From: Mesorhizobium sp. SARCC-RB16n
GTDB taxonomy: Bacteria; Pseudomonadota; Alphaproteobacteria; Rhizobiales; Rhizobiaceae
Assembly: GCF_008520305.1 (NCBI RefSeq)
Contig: NZ_ML703279.1
Span: forward strand, 186,001-250,000
DNA length: 64,000 nt
Reading direction: 5' to 3'
The notes beneath the pieces were generated by a model, which was given only the letters and a program-made list of their open reading frames with translations, was not told the DNA's origin and made no database searches. Numbering within the stretch: the stretch's first letter is position 1; each line of letters starts with the position of its first letter. Made by a program: the position numbers and the translations under genes. This document shows positions 42,811-52,283 of this stretch, in pieces.

Positions 42811-43446
42811 ATGTCCATTCTTCTTGTTACCTCGAGCCCGCGCGGCGCCGCCTCGCACTCGACCCGCCTCGCCACCGAGTTCGCCCAGAAGCTTCTCGCC
42901 GCCGACCCGTCGAACACGCTGGTCGTCCGCGACCTCGTCGCCAATCCGTTGCCGCATATCGATGCCGACTATGCGGCAGGCATCTTCACGCCGGCTGAAG
43001 CGCGCACCCCGCGCCAGGCCGAGGTGGTCGGCGTTTCCGATGACGTGCTCGACGAACTGTTCGCCGCCGACACCGTGATCCTGGCCACCGGCTTCATCAA
43101 CTTCAGCATCTCTTCGACGCTGAAGTCCTGGGTCGATCACGTAACCCGTGCCGGCAAGAGTTTCGCCTACGGCGAGAACGGCCCCAAGGGCTTCGTCACC
43201 GGCAAGAAGGTCTACGTCGTGCTTGCTTCCGGCGGCATCTATTCGGAAGGCGCTGCCGTGCAGATGGACCACGCCATCCCTTACCTGCGCACCGCGCTTG
43301 GCTTCAACGGCATGACCGATGTCGAAGTCGTCCGTATCGAAGGTATCTCCAAGGGTCCCGACGCGGTGACGGCGGCGCTTGCCAAGGCTACCGCCAAGGT
43401 CGATGCGTTGGTTGCCTCCAGCCGCGATGTCGCGGCTGCCGCGTAA
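42811..43446 (+). CDS. azoR: FMN-dependent NADH-azoreductase (AzoR-type)
   Basis: A 211-residue flavodoxin-fold protein. The N-terminal FMN loop is SSPRGAASHSTRLA (8-21). The middle has PLPHIDADYAAG, then FINFSISSTLKSWVDHVTRAGKSF and GPKGFVTGKKVYVVLASGG, the AzoR motif set. It reduces azo compounds and quinones with NADH. Cytoplasmic, monocistronic. Divergent LysR gene. Confidence 0.93.
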   Translation: MSILLVTSSPRGAASHSTRLATEFAQKLLAADPSNTLVVRDLVANPLPHIDADYAAGIFTPAEARTPRQAEVVGVSDDVLDELFAADTVILATGFINFSISSTLKSWVDHVTRAGKSFAYGENGPKGFVTGKKVYVVLASGGIYSEGAAVQMDHAIPYLRTALGFNGMTDVEVVRIEGISKGPDAVTAALAKATAKVDALVASSRDVAAAA

Positions 43447-43498
43447 GCGCTGATCCGCATGGTCTATCAAAGGCAGGCGTTCGCGCCTGCCTTTCGTT

Positions 43499-43798
43499 TC
43501 AGCCGATCAGATGCCGCAAGAGGCCGGCCGAAGCGACCCCGATCACCACGGTCGGCAGCATTGAAAGCCGCGTCGCGGCGACCAGCGTGATGGCCAGCGC
43601 AAGGAGATCGGCAGGATTCCGCGACACGAAGGCCGGCGCGATGACCGAGATCAGCACGCAGCCGGGCGCCGCCTCCATCACCGCCGTGGCGCGAACACTA
43701 AGCACGCGGTTGCGCAGCACGACATAGCCGCCGATCCGCGTCAGATAGGTGACGCCGGCCATCAGCACGATGGCGAAAAGGGTGGGTGCGTCGATCAT
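43499..43798 (-). CDS. AzlD-family membrane protein
   Basis: A 99-residue protein with about three membrane helices (MIDAPTLFAIVLMAGVTYLTRIGGY, then two more). It fits the AzlD domain, the small subunit of AzlCD amino-acid exporters. The start overlaps the stop of azlC by four bases, so the two are coupled. The partner pair exports branched-chain amino acids in other bacteria; the substrate here is not shown. Confidence 0.9.
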   Translation of the reverse strand: MIDAPTLFAIVLMAGVTYLTRIGGYVVLRNRVLSVRATAVMEAAPGCVLISVIAPAFVSRNPADLLALAITLVAATRLSMLPTVVIGVASAGLLRHLIG

Positions 43799-44529
43799 GC
43801 ATCACCTGCCATCAGCCAGGCCGCGACCAGCCCGGCCACCGCGCCCGCCGCGACATACCAGGCGCCGGGAACGAAGAGATAGACCAATGCCGCGACGACA
43901 AGGCTGACCAGCCAGGGCCGAGCCGCCGCCACGCCCTTCCACATGCCGCGCATCAGCACCAGGAAGACGGCCGGAAACGCCATGTCGAAACCATAGGTCT
44001 CGACATCGCCCAGCATCGGGCCGAGCAGGGCGCCGAGCGTGGTGAAGGATACCCACGTCAGATACATCGCCAGCGCCGCGCCTATGTAGTAGCGCGGGCT
44101 GAAGGCCGGCGCGATGCCGGCGGCGGCGCGTTGTTTGGCGTCGGCCAGGCCCAGAGCCCAGCTTTCGTCGCACATGAAAAAAAGCGCCGGGAAAACCTTG
44201 CGCCGCGACAGCTCGCGCAGGAACGGCGCCAGCGCCGCTCCCATCAGCAGATGACGGCTGTTGACCAGGAAGGTGATGGCGACGATGAGCAGGATATGCG
44301 GCGGCGACGTCCACAGCTGGATCGCCGCGAATTCCGAGCCGCCGGCGAAGTTCAGCCCCGTCATCATGGACAACTCGACCGTGCTCAGCCCTTTCTGCGT
44401 GGCCTGGGCGCCGAGCACCAGCGCATAGGGAATGGTGCCGAGCAGCACCGGCGCGCAGGACACCACGCCTCGACGGAACTCGGATCCTGATCCATCGCCC
44501 GCTGCTTCAACTGCCTGTGAAATGCTCAT
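43795..44529 (-). CDS. AzlC-family amino-acid exporter subunit
   Basis: A 244-residue membrane protein of the AzlC family, with several helices and the typical FRRGVVSCAPVLLGTIPYALVLG start and NSRHLLMGAALAPFL motif. The start at 44529 (MSISQAVEA) is preferred to upstream ATGs. It is the large subunit of the AzlCD pair. A divergent Lrp-type regulator lies 170 bases away and is the likely controller. Confidence 0.92.
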   Translation of the reverse strand: MSISQAVEAAGDGSGSEFRRGVVSCAPVLLGTIPYALVLGAQATQKGLSTVELSMMTGLNFAGGSEFAAIQLWTSPPHILLIVAITFLVNSRHLLMGAALAPFLRELSRRKVFPALFFMCDESWALGLADAKQRAAAGIAPAFSPRYYIGAALAMYLTWVSFTTLGALLGPMLGDVETYGFDMAFPAVFLVLMRGMWKGVAAARPWLVSLVVAALVYLFVPGAWYVAAGAVAGLVAAWLMAGDA

Positions 44530-44699
44530 GCCTTGCCATCGGCCGGCCTCGCGGCCGCCGCTTCCCTGCGTTTGAACTCTCATGATACCGGCGGCAAACA
44601 TACCCACATCTTGCTGCAATTTGGTTGCGAAAATTGTTGTATTTCATCCGATTATGGCATTAATTGTCACAAATCGCCAAGAAAATGGAATTTGCCGCC

Positions 44700-45158
44700 A
44701 TGAAGCTCGATGAGATCGACAAGCGCATCCTGCGGGCGCTTCAGCGCGACGGCCGCATGGCCAACAATGATCTGGCCACTGAAGTCGGCCTGTCGCCCTC
44801 GCCGTGCCTGCGGCGCGTCAAGCTCCTTGAGGAAGCCGGCATCATCGACCGCTATGTCGCGGTGCTCAACCCGGCCAGCATCGGCAAGGGCCTCACCTTC
44901 TTCACCCGCATCTGGCTGAAGGCGCAGGACGAGGACACGATCGAGCATTTCGCCGCCGAGGTGGCCAAGCTGCCGCAAGTGATGGAGTGCTATCTCATGC
45001 TCGGCGACTGCGACGCCATGGTGCGCGTCGTGGCGGCCGGCATCGACGACTACCGCCGCTTCCAGTCGGAGCATCTGAGCCGCATCAAGGGCGTGCAGAA
45101 CGTCAAGACCGACGTGCCGAGCCAGACGATCAAATACACGTCGGAACTGCCGATCTGA
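44700..45158 (+). CDS. Lrp/AsnC-family regulator
   Basis: A 152-residue protein. An N-terminal HTH (LDEIDKRILRALQRDGRMANNDLATEVGLSPSPCLRRVKLLEEAG) and a C-terminal RAM effector domain (MECYLMLGDCDAMVRVVA) fill the length. It senses an amino acid. It is divergent from azlC, so it probably activates or represses the exporter. A start five codons upstream is possible. Confidence 0.92.
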   Translation: MKLDEIDKRILRALQRDGRMANNDLATEVGLSPSPCLRRVKLLEEAGIIDRYVAVLNPASIGKGLTFFTRIWLKAQDEDTIEHFAAEVAKLPQVMECYLMLGDCDAMVRVVAAGIDDYRRFQSEHLSRIKGVQNVKTDVPSQTIKYTSELPI

Positions 45159-45341
45159 GCCTTGAAACATGTCGCGTCGGTGGATAGTCAGCGCATTTGA
45201 TGAGGCGCACGCCATCGCCTGGCCCTATAAAAATTCCATCTGGAATGTCGATCCGAGCACGCCTCGAACGTCCTTCGGACGCAACCGGAATTGCCGGGCG
45301 GCGTCGAAAGATCGATCCTGCTCCCGGCTGGGAGAAGAAAC

Positions 45342-46544
45342 ATGAACCTTTCCTACCGTTGGGTCATCGTCGCGGCTGGCGCGCTGATGTCCTGCGTCGC
45401 CATCGGCACCATGTTCTCTCTGGCGATCTTCCTCGAACCCATGGCGCTCGATACCAACTGGTCGCGCGCCGGCATCTCCAGCGCCATGACGCTCAACTTC
45501 CTGGTGATGGGCCTCGGCGGATTCGTCTGGGGTGCCCTGTCCGACCGGTTCGGCGCCCGCATCGTCGTGACGATCGGTGCCGTGCTGCTCGGGCTGGCGC
45601 TGGTGCTGGCAAGCCGCGCCGGTTCGCTTCTCACCTTCCAGATCACCTATGGCGTGCTCGTCGGGCTCGCGGCCAGCGCCTTCTTCGCGCCCATGATCGC
45701 ACTGACGTCAGGCTGGTTCGACACCAATCGCGGGCTGGCGGTATCGCTGGTCTCGGCCGGCATGGGCGTGGCGCCGATGACGATCTCGCCCTTGGCCCGC
45801 TGGCTGATCTCCGCCTACGAATGGCGCGCTGCCATGTTCGACATCGGCCTCCTGGCCTGGGTGCTCCTGCTGCCCGCCGTCCTTCTGGTGCGCCAGCCGC
45901 CGAAACCCGTCGCCTCCGATGCTGGCGTAGCACCAGTCGCCGAAGGCGCCGGCCTGACGGTCGGGCAGGCGCTGCGCTCGCCGCAATTCATCGTGCTGGG
46001 GCTGACCTTCTTCGCCTGCTGCGCGGCGCATTCCGGCCCGATCTTCCATATGGTCAGCTACGCCATGCTGTGCGGTGTCGCTCCGATGGCCGCGGTCTCG
46101 ATCTACAGTGTCGAGGGTCTGGCTGGCCTGGGCGGCAGGCTGCTCTACGGCGTGCTGGCCGACAGGCTCGGCGTCAAGCCGGTGCTGATCGCGGGGCTGG
46201 GAATCCAGGCGATCGTCATTGCCGCCTATCTATCGATCAGCCAGCTTGACCAGTTCTATATGCTGGCCGTCATCTTCGGCGCCACCTATGGCGGCGTCAT
46301 GCCGCTTTACGCGGTGCTGGCGCGCGAATATTTCGGCCAGCGCATCCTCGGGACCGTGTTCGGCGCCGCAACCATGCTCTCCAGCCTCGGCATGGCGCTG
46401 GGACCGCTTGCCGGCGGCATGATCTTCGACGCCTATGCCAGCTACCATTGGCTGTTCATTGGCTCGGCTCTCATCGGACTGGGTGCCGCGGGCATAGCCA
46501 TCGCCTTCCCGCCGCTGCCACGCAGGGTGCTGCAGACGGCATAG
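45342..46544 (+). CDS. MFS transporter
   Basis: A 400-residue protein with about 12 membrane helices. The loop between helices 2 and 3 carries the MFS signature (GALSDRFGARIV). It resembles the OFA/monocarboxylate-type group; the substrate is unknown. The start follows gggagaagaaac. It stands alone between the Lrp-type gene and a convergent GGDEF-EAL gene. Confidence 0.9.
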   Translation: MNLSYRWVIVAAGALMSCVAIGTMFSLAIFLEPMALDTNWSRAGISSAMTLNFLVMGLGGFVWGALSDRFGARIVVTIGAVLLGLALVLASRAGSLLTFQITYGVLVGLAASAFFAPMIALTSGWFDTNRGLAVSLVSAGMGVAPMTISPLARWLISAYEWRAAMFDIGLLAWVLLLPAVLLVRQPPKPVASDAGVAPVAEGAGLTVGQALRSPQFIVLGLTFFACCAAHSGPIFHMVSYAMLCGVAPMAAVSIYSVEGLAGLGGRLLYGVLADRLGVKPVLIAGLGIQAIVIAAYLSISQLDQFYMLAVIFGATYGGVMPLYAVLAREYFGQRILGTVFGAATMLSSLGMALGPLAGGMIFDAYASYHWLFIGSALIGLGAAGIAIAFPPLPRRVLQTA

Positions 46545-46595
46545 GCACGGCCGGACGGCAATCCTGGCCAGAAGGGGCCACCGCCTGCCCCGATG

Positions 46596-48713
46596 TCACG
46601 CCGACTTGAGGACCGTGAACGGCCGCTTTTGAATGGCCCGTTTGGCCTGGAAATTCGCGGCCGGAGCCGGGCGGCCGACATGAAAGCCCTGGACCTTGTC
46701 TATGCCGAACTGGCGCATGAGGAGCATCTGCTCTTCGGTCTCCACCCCTTCGACCAGGATTTTGTGGCCGCGATTTCTGACCAGTGCGATGATGTCCTGC
46801 AGCATCGCCATGCCCTTGGGTGTGCCGCAGTCGTGGAGAAACGAGCGGTCGATCTTGACCGTATCGAAGTCGATGAGACGAAGCCACGAAAGGCCGGCGA
46901 AGCCCGTCCCGAAATCGTCGAGCCATATCCTGATCCCGAGCAGCTTCAGGTCGCTGATGCAGCGCAGGATGTCGGAGTGCATCTCCATTTCCAGCCCCTC
47001 GGTGATCTCGAAGGCCAGCCTGTTGCCGGTTACGCCGGTCTCGCCCAGAATGGTCGCGACCGATGTCGCAAAGCCCGGCGTCTTGAGCTGAATCGGCGAT
47101 ACGTTGACGCTGACGACGCGCACGTGATCCTGCGCCAGGAGCTCGGCGCACACGGTCCTAATTGCCCAACGCCCGAGCTCGAGGATGGCGCCGGTCCGCT
47201 CCGCGACGGGAATGAACAGGCTCGGCGGAACCAGCGTGCCGTCCAGCATCTTGAGGCGCATCAGCGCCTCCACGGCCTCGACCCTGCCTGACGCGACGTC
47301 CTGGATGGGCTGGTAGACGAGCGAAATGAGATCCTGGCCGATCGCGATCTTCAGCAAAGCCGCCAGGTTCTCGCTCTCGTCGCTGCTCTGGGGATCGGTC
47401 GGATCGAACAGCCGGACACAGTTTCGGCCGCTGGCTTTTGCCAGATAGAGCGCTCGATCGGCCTCGTGGATGATCTTCTCCAGCTTGGCGGCGGTCTGCT
47501 TCCTGGTGAATGCCGCGCCCACGCTCGCCGTCACGATCCCGATGCCATCCCGCCGCAACTCGTGCGCGATCGCCAGGTTCTCCACCGTGCGGCAAATGGC
47601 TTCCGCGAGATCCGCGACCTGGTCCTTCCTGCCCATGCGGGCCAGGACGATGAATTCCTCCCCGCCATAGCGGCCAATGGAGCCATCATATTGCGTGATC
47701 AGCTCGCTGAGCGCATTCGCGACCTGGATCAGGCAACGGTCGCCTTCCTGATGACCATAGCAGTCGTTGAACTTCTTGAAGAAGTCGACGTCGATGAGGA
47801 TCGCCGCAAAACCGTGGCCAAGCTTTTGCCAATCATTCCAGTAGTCGCGCAGTTTCTCGTCGATCGCCCGCCGGTTCTCCAGACCTGTCAGCGGATCCGT
47901 CCGCGACAGCCTGAGCAGCGCCTTCCCGCGCTCGGTGGCCTCGTTGTGCTGGATCTTGGCTTCCAGCGCGTTCAGGAAAACGTTGTAGCGCTCTTCGTTC
48001 AGCTTCCAGTTCACATAGGACGTGAACGTGAAGCACGAAACATAGAAAGTGCCAAATACCATCTTGTATGTCAGCGACGCGGGTAGAAAATAGTTCACCA
48101 AATACAAGATACACAGAATTATGGTCGACGTTATGATCGACACTTTGAACCGGAACGTAAAGAAAAGATTGGCACTCATCATGAAAATGGTGCCGAAGAC
48201 CATGTAATAGGCGACGCTTTCCTTGTTCGCACCCATGGAAGCGGGAAAAAGCCAGCCGAGATAGCCGAAGATGATGGCCCCGGCGCAGGTTACGTCAAGC
48301 CAGTCCGTGGCGGCTCCCCGGCGAAGCTGTGCTTCCAGCACCAACAGTGCGGTCAGTCCGACAGCGAAGCGGGCTGTGATCGTGAAGGCGGCCACATCCG
48401 GTATCAGCAGCAGATCCGATACCGAAAACAATACATAGATGACGACGGCGATCCAAAGGCCCGGCCTGGCCTCCTTCCTTCGCTTCGCCTGGGCTTCCGT
48501 CCGGTAAAGGACGCGAAGTTCGGCCGCCCCCAGTTCCTGGCGCGGGTCGTGCGGTTCCAGATCCACCGCATCGGCCACTCGCGACGACAGGCGTTCGTTC
48601 ACGACGAATCCCGGCTGAAGGGAGTTTCGCGTTCCGAATTCTTTTGCAGCTTCTGCCCCCAACGCAGACCGACTCCTTGGGCGCGACACGTCTTGCCGCG
48701 CGATCAAATGCAA
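46596..48713 (-). CDS. Membrane GGDEF-EAL protein (c-di-GMP enzyme)
   Basis: A 705-residue inner-membrane protein. Residues about 85-230 have six likely membrane helices. The GGDEF domain (about 265-430) has an intact RYGGEEF, so cyclase activity is plausible; the RxxD inhibitory site reads TQYD and is lost. The EAL domain (about 450-690) keeps EALMR, DDFGTGFAGLSWL, KIDRSFL and VEGVETEEQ, so phosphodiesterase activity is also plausible. It is divergent from the methyltransferase gene at 48889, 175 bases away. The first 80 residues are unassigned. Confidence 0.92.
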   Translation of the reverse strand: MHLIARQDVSRPRSRSALGAEAAKEFGTRNSLQPGFVVNERLSSRVADAVDLEPHDPRQELGAAELRVLYRTEAQAKRRKEARPGLWIAVVIYVLFSVSDLLLIPDVAAFTITARFAVGLTALLVLEAQLRRGAATDWLDVTCAGAIIFGYLGWLFPASMGANKESVAYYMVFGTIFMMSANLFFTFRFKVSIITSTIILCILYLVNYFLPASLTYKMVFGTFYVSCFTFTSYVNWKLNEERYNVFLNALEAKIQHNEATERGKALLRLSRTDPLTGLENRRAIDEKLRDYWNDWQKLGHGFAAILIDVDFFKKFNDCYGHQEGDRCLIQVANALSELITQYDGSIGRYGGEEFIVLARMGRKDQVADLAEAICRTVENLAIAHELRRDGIGIVTASVGAAFTRKQTAAKLEKIIHEADRALYLAKASGRNCVRLFDPTDPQSSDESENLAALLKIAIGQDLISLVYQPIQDVASGRVEAVEALMRLKMLDGTLVPPSLFIPVAERTGAILELGRWAIRTVCAELLAQDHVRVVSVNVSPIQLKTPGFATSVATILGETGVTGNRLAFEITEGLEMEMHSDILRCISDLKLLGIRIWLDDFGTGFAGLSWLRLIDFDTVKIDRSFLHDCGTPKGMAMLQDIIALVRNRGHKILVEGVETEEQMLLMRQFGIDKVQGFHVGRPAPAANFQAKRAIQKRPFTVLKSA

Positions 48714-48888
48714 TGATGCAGGACAAGTTTCCGTTAACTCGAACGCGGAAGCCCACCCTTAAAAAACTCAAAGAATTGACATGGTTAGCGGGAAATTAAT
48801 CATACCAGTAAAATGCCCGCGACCCGACATTGGCAAATCGAATATTCTAAGCAATAAGTTAACTGACTGTTAACTATGGAGTGTTGGT

Positions 48889-49923
48889 GTGCAAACTGTC
48901 TTTGATGGCCAGAGTCTGATTACCGCAGAGGCGATCGCCGGAGGTCTCCGTCGAGGAAAGCCGGAGCATCATGGCGAAGCGTTCGAGACCGCTCGCGCGG
49001 AGCTGGCGCTCATCCTACAGGCGACACAGCAACAGGTCGAACAGCAGAAATTTCCCGCCGAGATCGTTCGCCGCCTGCTGTCGCTTCTCAATGCGCTGCG
49101 TGCCAAGGTCCATCCCGACGTGTGGCAAGCTTTGATACCGCTGGCGCAGAACCACCCGATCCAGAAGTACTTTCTAGAGGATCCGCTGACGCATTGGTCC
49201 TTCACCAAGCCCAGGGGTTATTCCGGCGACGCAGAACTGCTCGACTACATCTATTGTGACCCGCACGTGGCCGAGAGCGTGGCAAACGCCTCGGAGATCG
49301 GCAAGGCGCTTTATAGCCATACCCAGAACGTCCCGTCATGCGTCGCTGCACGGGAGCGCCGCGATCTGTTGACCCGCTATGTCGATGAGACCGCGGCCAG
49401 GAATGGACCGGAAACCGAAATCCTGGCAATTGCGGCCGGCCATCTGCGCGAAGCGAACCGTTCGGCCGCGTTGGCCGAGGGCGGTCTCAAGCGCTGGGTC
49501 GCACTCGACCAGGATCCCCAGAGCGTCGGACTGATCGCGCGCGACTTCCAGGGCACCGCGGTCGAGGCCATCGACGGCTCGGTACGGACCGTGCTCACCA
49601 GGGGCCACAAGCTTGGCAAGTTCGATCTCATCTACGCCTCCGGCCTTTACGACTACCTCCAGCACAATGTCGCCGTAAAACTCACCAAGACCTGTCTGCA
49701 GATGCTGAAGCCGAACGGCACATTCCTGTTCGCCAACTACGCCGAGGGCACTCCCGACGCCGGCTACCGGGAAACGTTCATGGACTGGGTGTTGCTGCTG
49801 CGGTCGGAAGTCGACATGTGGAACATCATCAATGCCAGCGTCGACCGCAACACCGTCGAGGCGCAGGTGTACTTCGGCGAGAACCGCAACGTGCTTTACG
49901 CCGTCATCCAAAAGCGCGGATAA
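48889..49923 (+). CDS. SAM-dependent methyltransferase, PhcB-like
   Basis: A 344-residue class I methyltransferase starting at a GTG. The N-terminal 120 residues are helical (AKVHPDVWQALIPLAQNH), then LTHWSFTKPRGYSGDAELLDYIY, a stretch shared with PhcB-type enzymes that make 3-hydroxy fatty acid methyl-ester signals. The SAM site is around ILAIAAGHLREA, with IYASGLYDYLQHN later. Whether it makes a signal here is not known. It is divergent from a c-di-GMP gene. Confidence 0.8.
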   Translation: MQTVFDGQSLITAEAIAGGLRRGKPEHHGEAFETARAELALILQATQQQVEQQKFPAEIVRRLLSLLNALRAKVHPDVWQALIPLAQNHPIQKYFLEDPLTHWSFTKPRGYSGDAELLDYIYCDPHVAESVANASEIGKALYSHTQNVPSCVAARERRDLLTRYVDETAARNGPETEILAIAAGHLREANRSAALAEGGLKRWVALDQDPQSVGLIARDFQGTAVEAIDGSVRTVLTRGHKLGKFDLIYASGLYDYLQHNVAVKLTKTCLQMLKPNGTFLFANYAEGTPDAGYRETFMDWVLLLRSEVDMWNIINASVDRNTVEAQVYFGENRNVLYAVIQKRG

Positions 49924-50033
49924 TACCTGCCTGAACGGCAAATCGGCCAAAGCCCTCGAGCGCTTCTGCCGGAGTGCTCGAGGGTGCTGGTCGGCCCTGC
50001 GCGCGATCCACGCTCATTCGGGAACGGCCTGCC

Positions 50034-50333
50034 CTACCCGAAAATCCGATCGCCCTGTTCATCCACCAGCTGGATGCCTTTCTTGATGGAGATGTCGACG
50101 GCGTCATCCAGCCCGGCGAAGCGGTCGGCGCGGATGAATTTGTGCTCTTTCACCACGCCGTCGATCTCCTTGGAGACGATGCCGCAGGTCTGGTACTGGC
50201 CGTCGGTCTTGTAGGGCGTGGCGCTGATCGTAAAACCCTTGTGCTCGACCTGCTTGGCGGGCGCGGCACTCTTGGGCTCGGCCGCTTCGCGGCCACCGCC
50301 GCCGCCGCCGAAAAGACGTTTCAGAAAAGACAT
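50034..50333 (-). CDS. HlyU-family protein
   Basis: A 99-residue protein of the HlyU group: MSFLKRLFGGGGGG start, then a conserved beta-rich body (HKGFTISATPYKTDGQYQTCGIVSKEI). Family members are small; HlyU of Vibrio regulates hemolysin, but for most homologues no role is set. It is monocistronic. Confidence 0.88.
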   Translation of the reverse strand: MSFLKRLFGGGGGGREAAEPKSAAPAKQVEHKGFTISATPYKTDGQYQTCGIVSKEIDGVVKEHKFIRADRFAGLDDAVDISIKKGIQLVDEQGDRIFG

Positions 50334-50376
50334 CGCTCAAATCTCCTTGCCGCCTGCGATCGCCTTCCATTGCGAT

Positions 50377-51018
50377 TCACGACGCTGTCTTCCCAGCATG
50401 CGCGAATGTGCCGCCGCGTTCCAGCCCCCTGATGAAGACGCCGACCAGGAACGCGATCTGCCGGTCGATCTCGTCCGCCTGCCGACGCACGGACCTTGCC
50501 GCATAACCGCTGGTGACGATGCCATGCACGCTTGACCAGAGGGTTCGCGCGGCGATCCGGCGCGTGTCCTCGTCGAGATCGAAACCGCCATCGGCAAGGA
50601 CGCTGGCGATGATCTCGAACAGCTGGTCGAGCCGCGCCTCATAGACATCGGGCTCGGTCAGCACCGGACGCCGCCTGTTGAAGGCAAGCAGCGCCGGCCA
50701 GCTGCCGGGATGCGCCTCGACGAACCGCACATAGGCGCCGGCCAGCGCCATCAGCCGTTGGCGCACGTCGGTGATGCCGCGCCTGCCAAGATCGGCCATC
50801 GCCGCCGCGCCCGCCACCCCCAGCCGGTCGAGCAGCCGCATGTTGACGGCGCGGTGCACACCGTCGAGATCGGAAAACAGATTATACACCGAGCCGACCG
50901 AGATGCCCGCCTGTTCGGCGATGGTCCTGGCCTTCAGATTGTCCATGCCGCCTTCGTTGAGCAGCACTTCGGCAATGGCCAGCACCCGTTCGCCCGTCTC
51001 TTCCTTGTCCAGTGCCAT
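50377..51018 (-). CDS. TetR-family regulator (WHG-type)
   Basis: A 213-residue protein. HTH at about residues 10-57 (RVLAIAEVLLNEGGMDNLKARTIAEQAGISVGSVYNLFSDLDGV), then a ligand domain with the Trp/Gly pattern of the WHG subgroup (WSSVHGIV). It is divergent from the PspA-type gene with three TGAACA palindromes in the gap, so self-control and control of the PspA unit are likely. Confidence 0.9.
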   Translation of the reverse strand: MALDKEETGERVLAIAEVLLNEGGMDNLKARTIAEQAGISVGSVYNLFSDLDGVHRAVNMRLLDRLGVAGAAAMADLGRRGITDVRQRLMALAGAYVRFVEAHPGSWPALLAFNRRRPVLTEPDVYEARLDQLFEIIASVLADGGFDLDEDTRRIAARTLWSSVHGIVTSGYAARSVRRQADEIDRQIAFLVGVFIRGLERGGTFAHAGKTAS

Positions 51019-51104
51019 GCTTTTCCTTCTGAATGAGCGCGCCTTGCAAGCGGTCTGCGGTTTCCTAACCCGATCCCGCTTCGTTTACCATATCCCGCAC
51101 ATCG

Positions 51105-51173
51105 TGAACAGCGTTCAAAAACCTCTTGAACAATGTTCATTTCCTGTTACGTTGGTTTCGTGAACATTGTTCA
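51105..51173. promoter_or_regulatory. Three TGAACA palindromes
   Basis: TGAACAGCGTTCA (51105-51117), TGAACAATGTTCA (51127-51139) and TGAACATTGTTCA (51161-51173) lie between the divergent TetR and PspA-type genes. The last two are perfect or near-perfect 13-mers. They are the probable TetR operators. Confidence 0.85.
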
Positions 51174-51199
51174 ACGGAAACTCCGAAGGGAGAAGAACC

Positions 51200-51877
51200 A
51201 TGCTTAGCCTGATCAGAACATTGCTCGACGGCGCCGGCGCACGGGCCGAGGACGGCCTGAAGGATCGCTTCGCCATAGACCTTCTGGCACAACGCATTCG
51301 CGACGCCGAGGCGGGTCTTGCCGCCGCCAAGCAGACGCTTGCCTCACTGATCGTGCGCCAGCGTGCCGAGCAGGCCGGCCTCGACCATCTCGACCGCCGC
51401 CACGCCGACCTGGAGACACGCACGATCAGCGCTTTGGCCGCCGGCAACAACGGGCTGGCCGAAAGCGGTGCCGCGGCCATCGCCGAGCTGGAGAATGAAC
51501 GCGAGGTCCGCCGCGCCACGGTGCAAAGCCTTGGCGAAAAAACCTTGCGGATGCGCGTTTCGGTGGAGCGGGCGCACCGCCGCATCATCGACCTGAACCA
51601 GGGCATGATTTCGGCCCGGGCCATCGATGCCGAGCGCAAGGCGCAGTCACGCCTCGTCGGGTCGATCGGTCATTCGGCAAGCCTCAACGACGCCGAGGAG
51701 CTTTTGGCCCGCATCAAGGGAGCCAGCGACCCATTCGAGGAGGCCGGTATTCTCGACGAGATCGACGGGGAGCTTCGTCACGACGCGATCCGCGACCGCC
51801 TTGCCGACGCCGGGCACGGCCCGCCGGTGAAGGTTCGCGCCAGGGACGTGCTCGAGCGCCTGAAGACCATCAACTGA
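51200..51877 (+). CDS. PspA/IM30-like protein
   Basis: A 225-residue coiled-coil protein starting MLSLIRTLLDGAG. Long helices (AQRIRDAEAGLAAAKQTLASL, VRRATVQSLGEKTLRMRV) and the C-terminal DAEELLARIKGASDPFEE pattern fit the phage-shock PspA/Vipp1 family. It binds membranes under stress. It is followed by a YiaA/B-type gene in the same unit. A TetR gene is divergent. No other psp genes are present. Confidence 0.82.
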   Translation: MLSLIRTLLDGAGARAEDGLKDRFAIDLLAQRIRDAEAGLAAAKQTLASLIVRQRAEQAGLDHLDRRHADLETRTISALAAGNNGLAESGAAAIAELENEREVRRATVQSLGEKTLRMRVSVERAHRRIIDLNQGMISARAIDAERKAQSRLVGSIGHSASLNDAEELLARIKGASDPFEEAGILDEIDGELRHDAIRDRLADAGHGPPVKVRARDVLERLKTIN

Positions 51878-51935
51878 AGATTTCTGGACCTGACCACATC
51901 AAACCCGACTTCGATCCAATCAAAGGAACACGACA

Positions 51936-52196
51936 ATGAACAGCAATCAAACCTACATCATGTTCAACACCGTCTCGGTGGGTGCGGCCTACTTCATGCT
52001 TGGCCTGTCGCTGTGGCTGGCGCCGGTCGACCTCTCGACCAAGGGCTATTGGGCAATGGGCATCCTGCTGCTCACCGGCAGTCTGGTGAACCTGGTCAAG
52101 TATCGCACCGACGAGCGCATCTCCGCCGAGACCACCGCCAAGATCGAGAAGGCGCGCAACGAAAAGCTGATCAGCGAATATGTCGGCAAGGAATAA
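51936..52196 (+). CDS. YiaA/B two-helix domain protein
   Basis: An 86-residue inner-membrane protein with two helices (TYIMFNTVSVGAAYFMLGLSLWLA and KGYWAMGILLLTGSLVNLV) and a charged cytoplasmic tail. This is the YiaA/B domain. Function unknown. It follows the PspA-type gene by 58 bases and ends before a terminator. Confidence 0.88.
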   Translation: MNSNQTYIMFNTVSVGAAYFMLGLSLWLAPVDLSTKGYWAMGILLLTGSLVNLVKYRTDERISAETTAKIEKARNEKLISEYVGKE

Positions 52197-52213
52197 TGCC
52201 GGCATGCCTGACG

Positions 52214-52240
52214 AGAAAAGCCCGGGTCTCCCGGGCTTTT
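52214..52240 (+). terminator. Rho-independent terminator
   Basis: gaaaagcccggg, loop, cccgggctttt: an 8-base GC-rich stem with T runs both ways. It ends the PspA/YiaAB unit; it may also serve the convergent PadR gene. Confidence 0.9.
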
Positions 52241-52283
52241 CTGTTGAGCGTTCGCGCTTCAAGGGACGCGCGGCATCGCGGGA

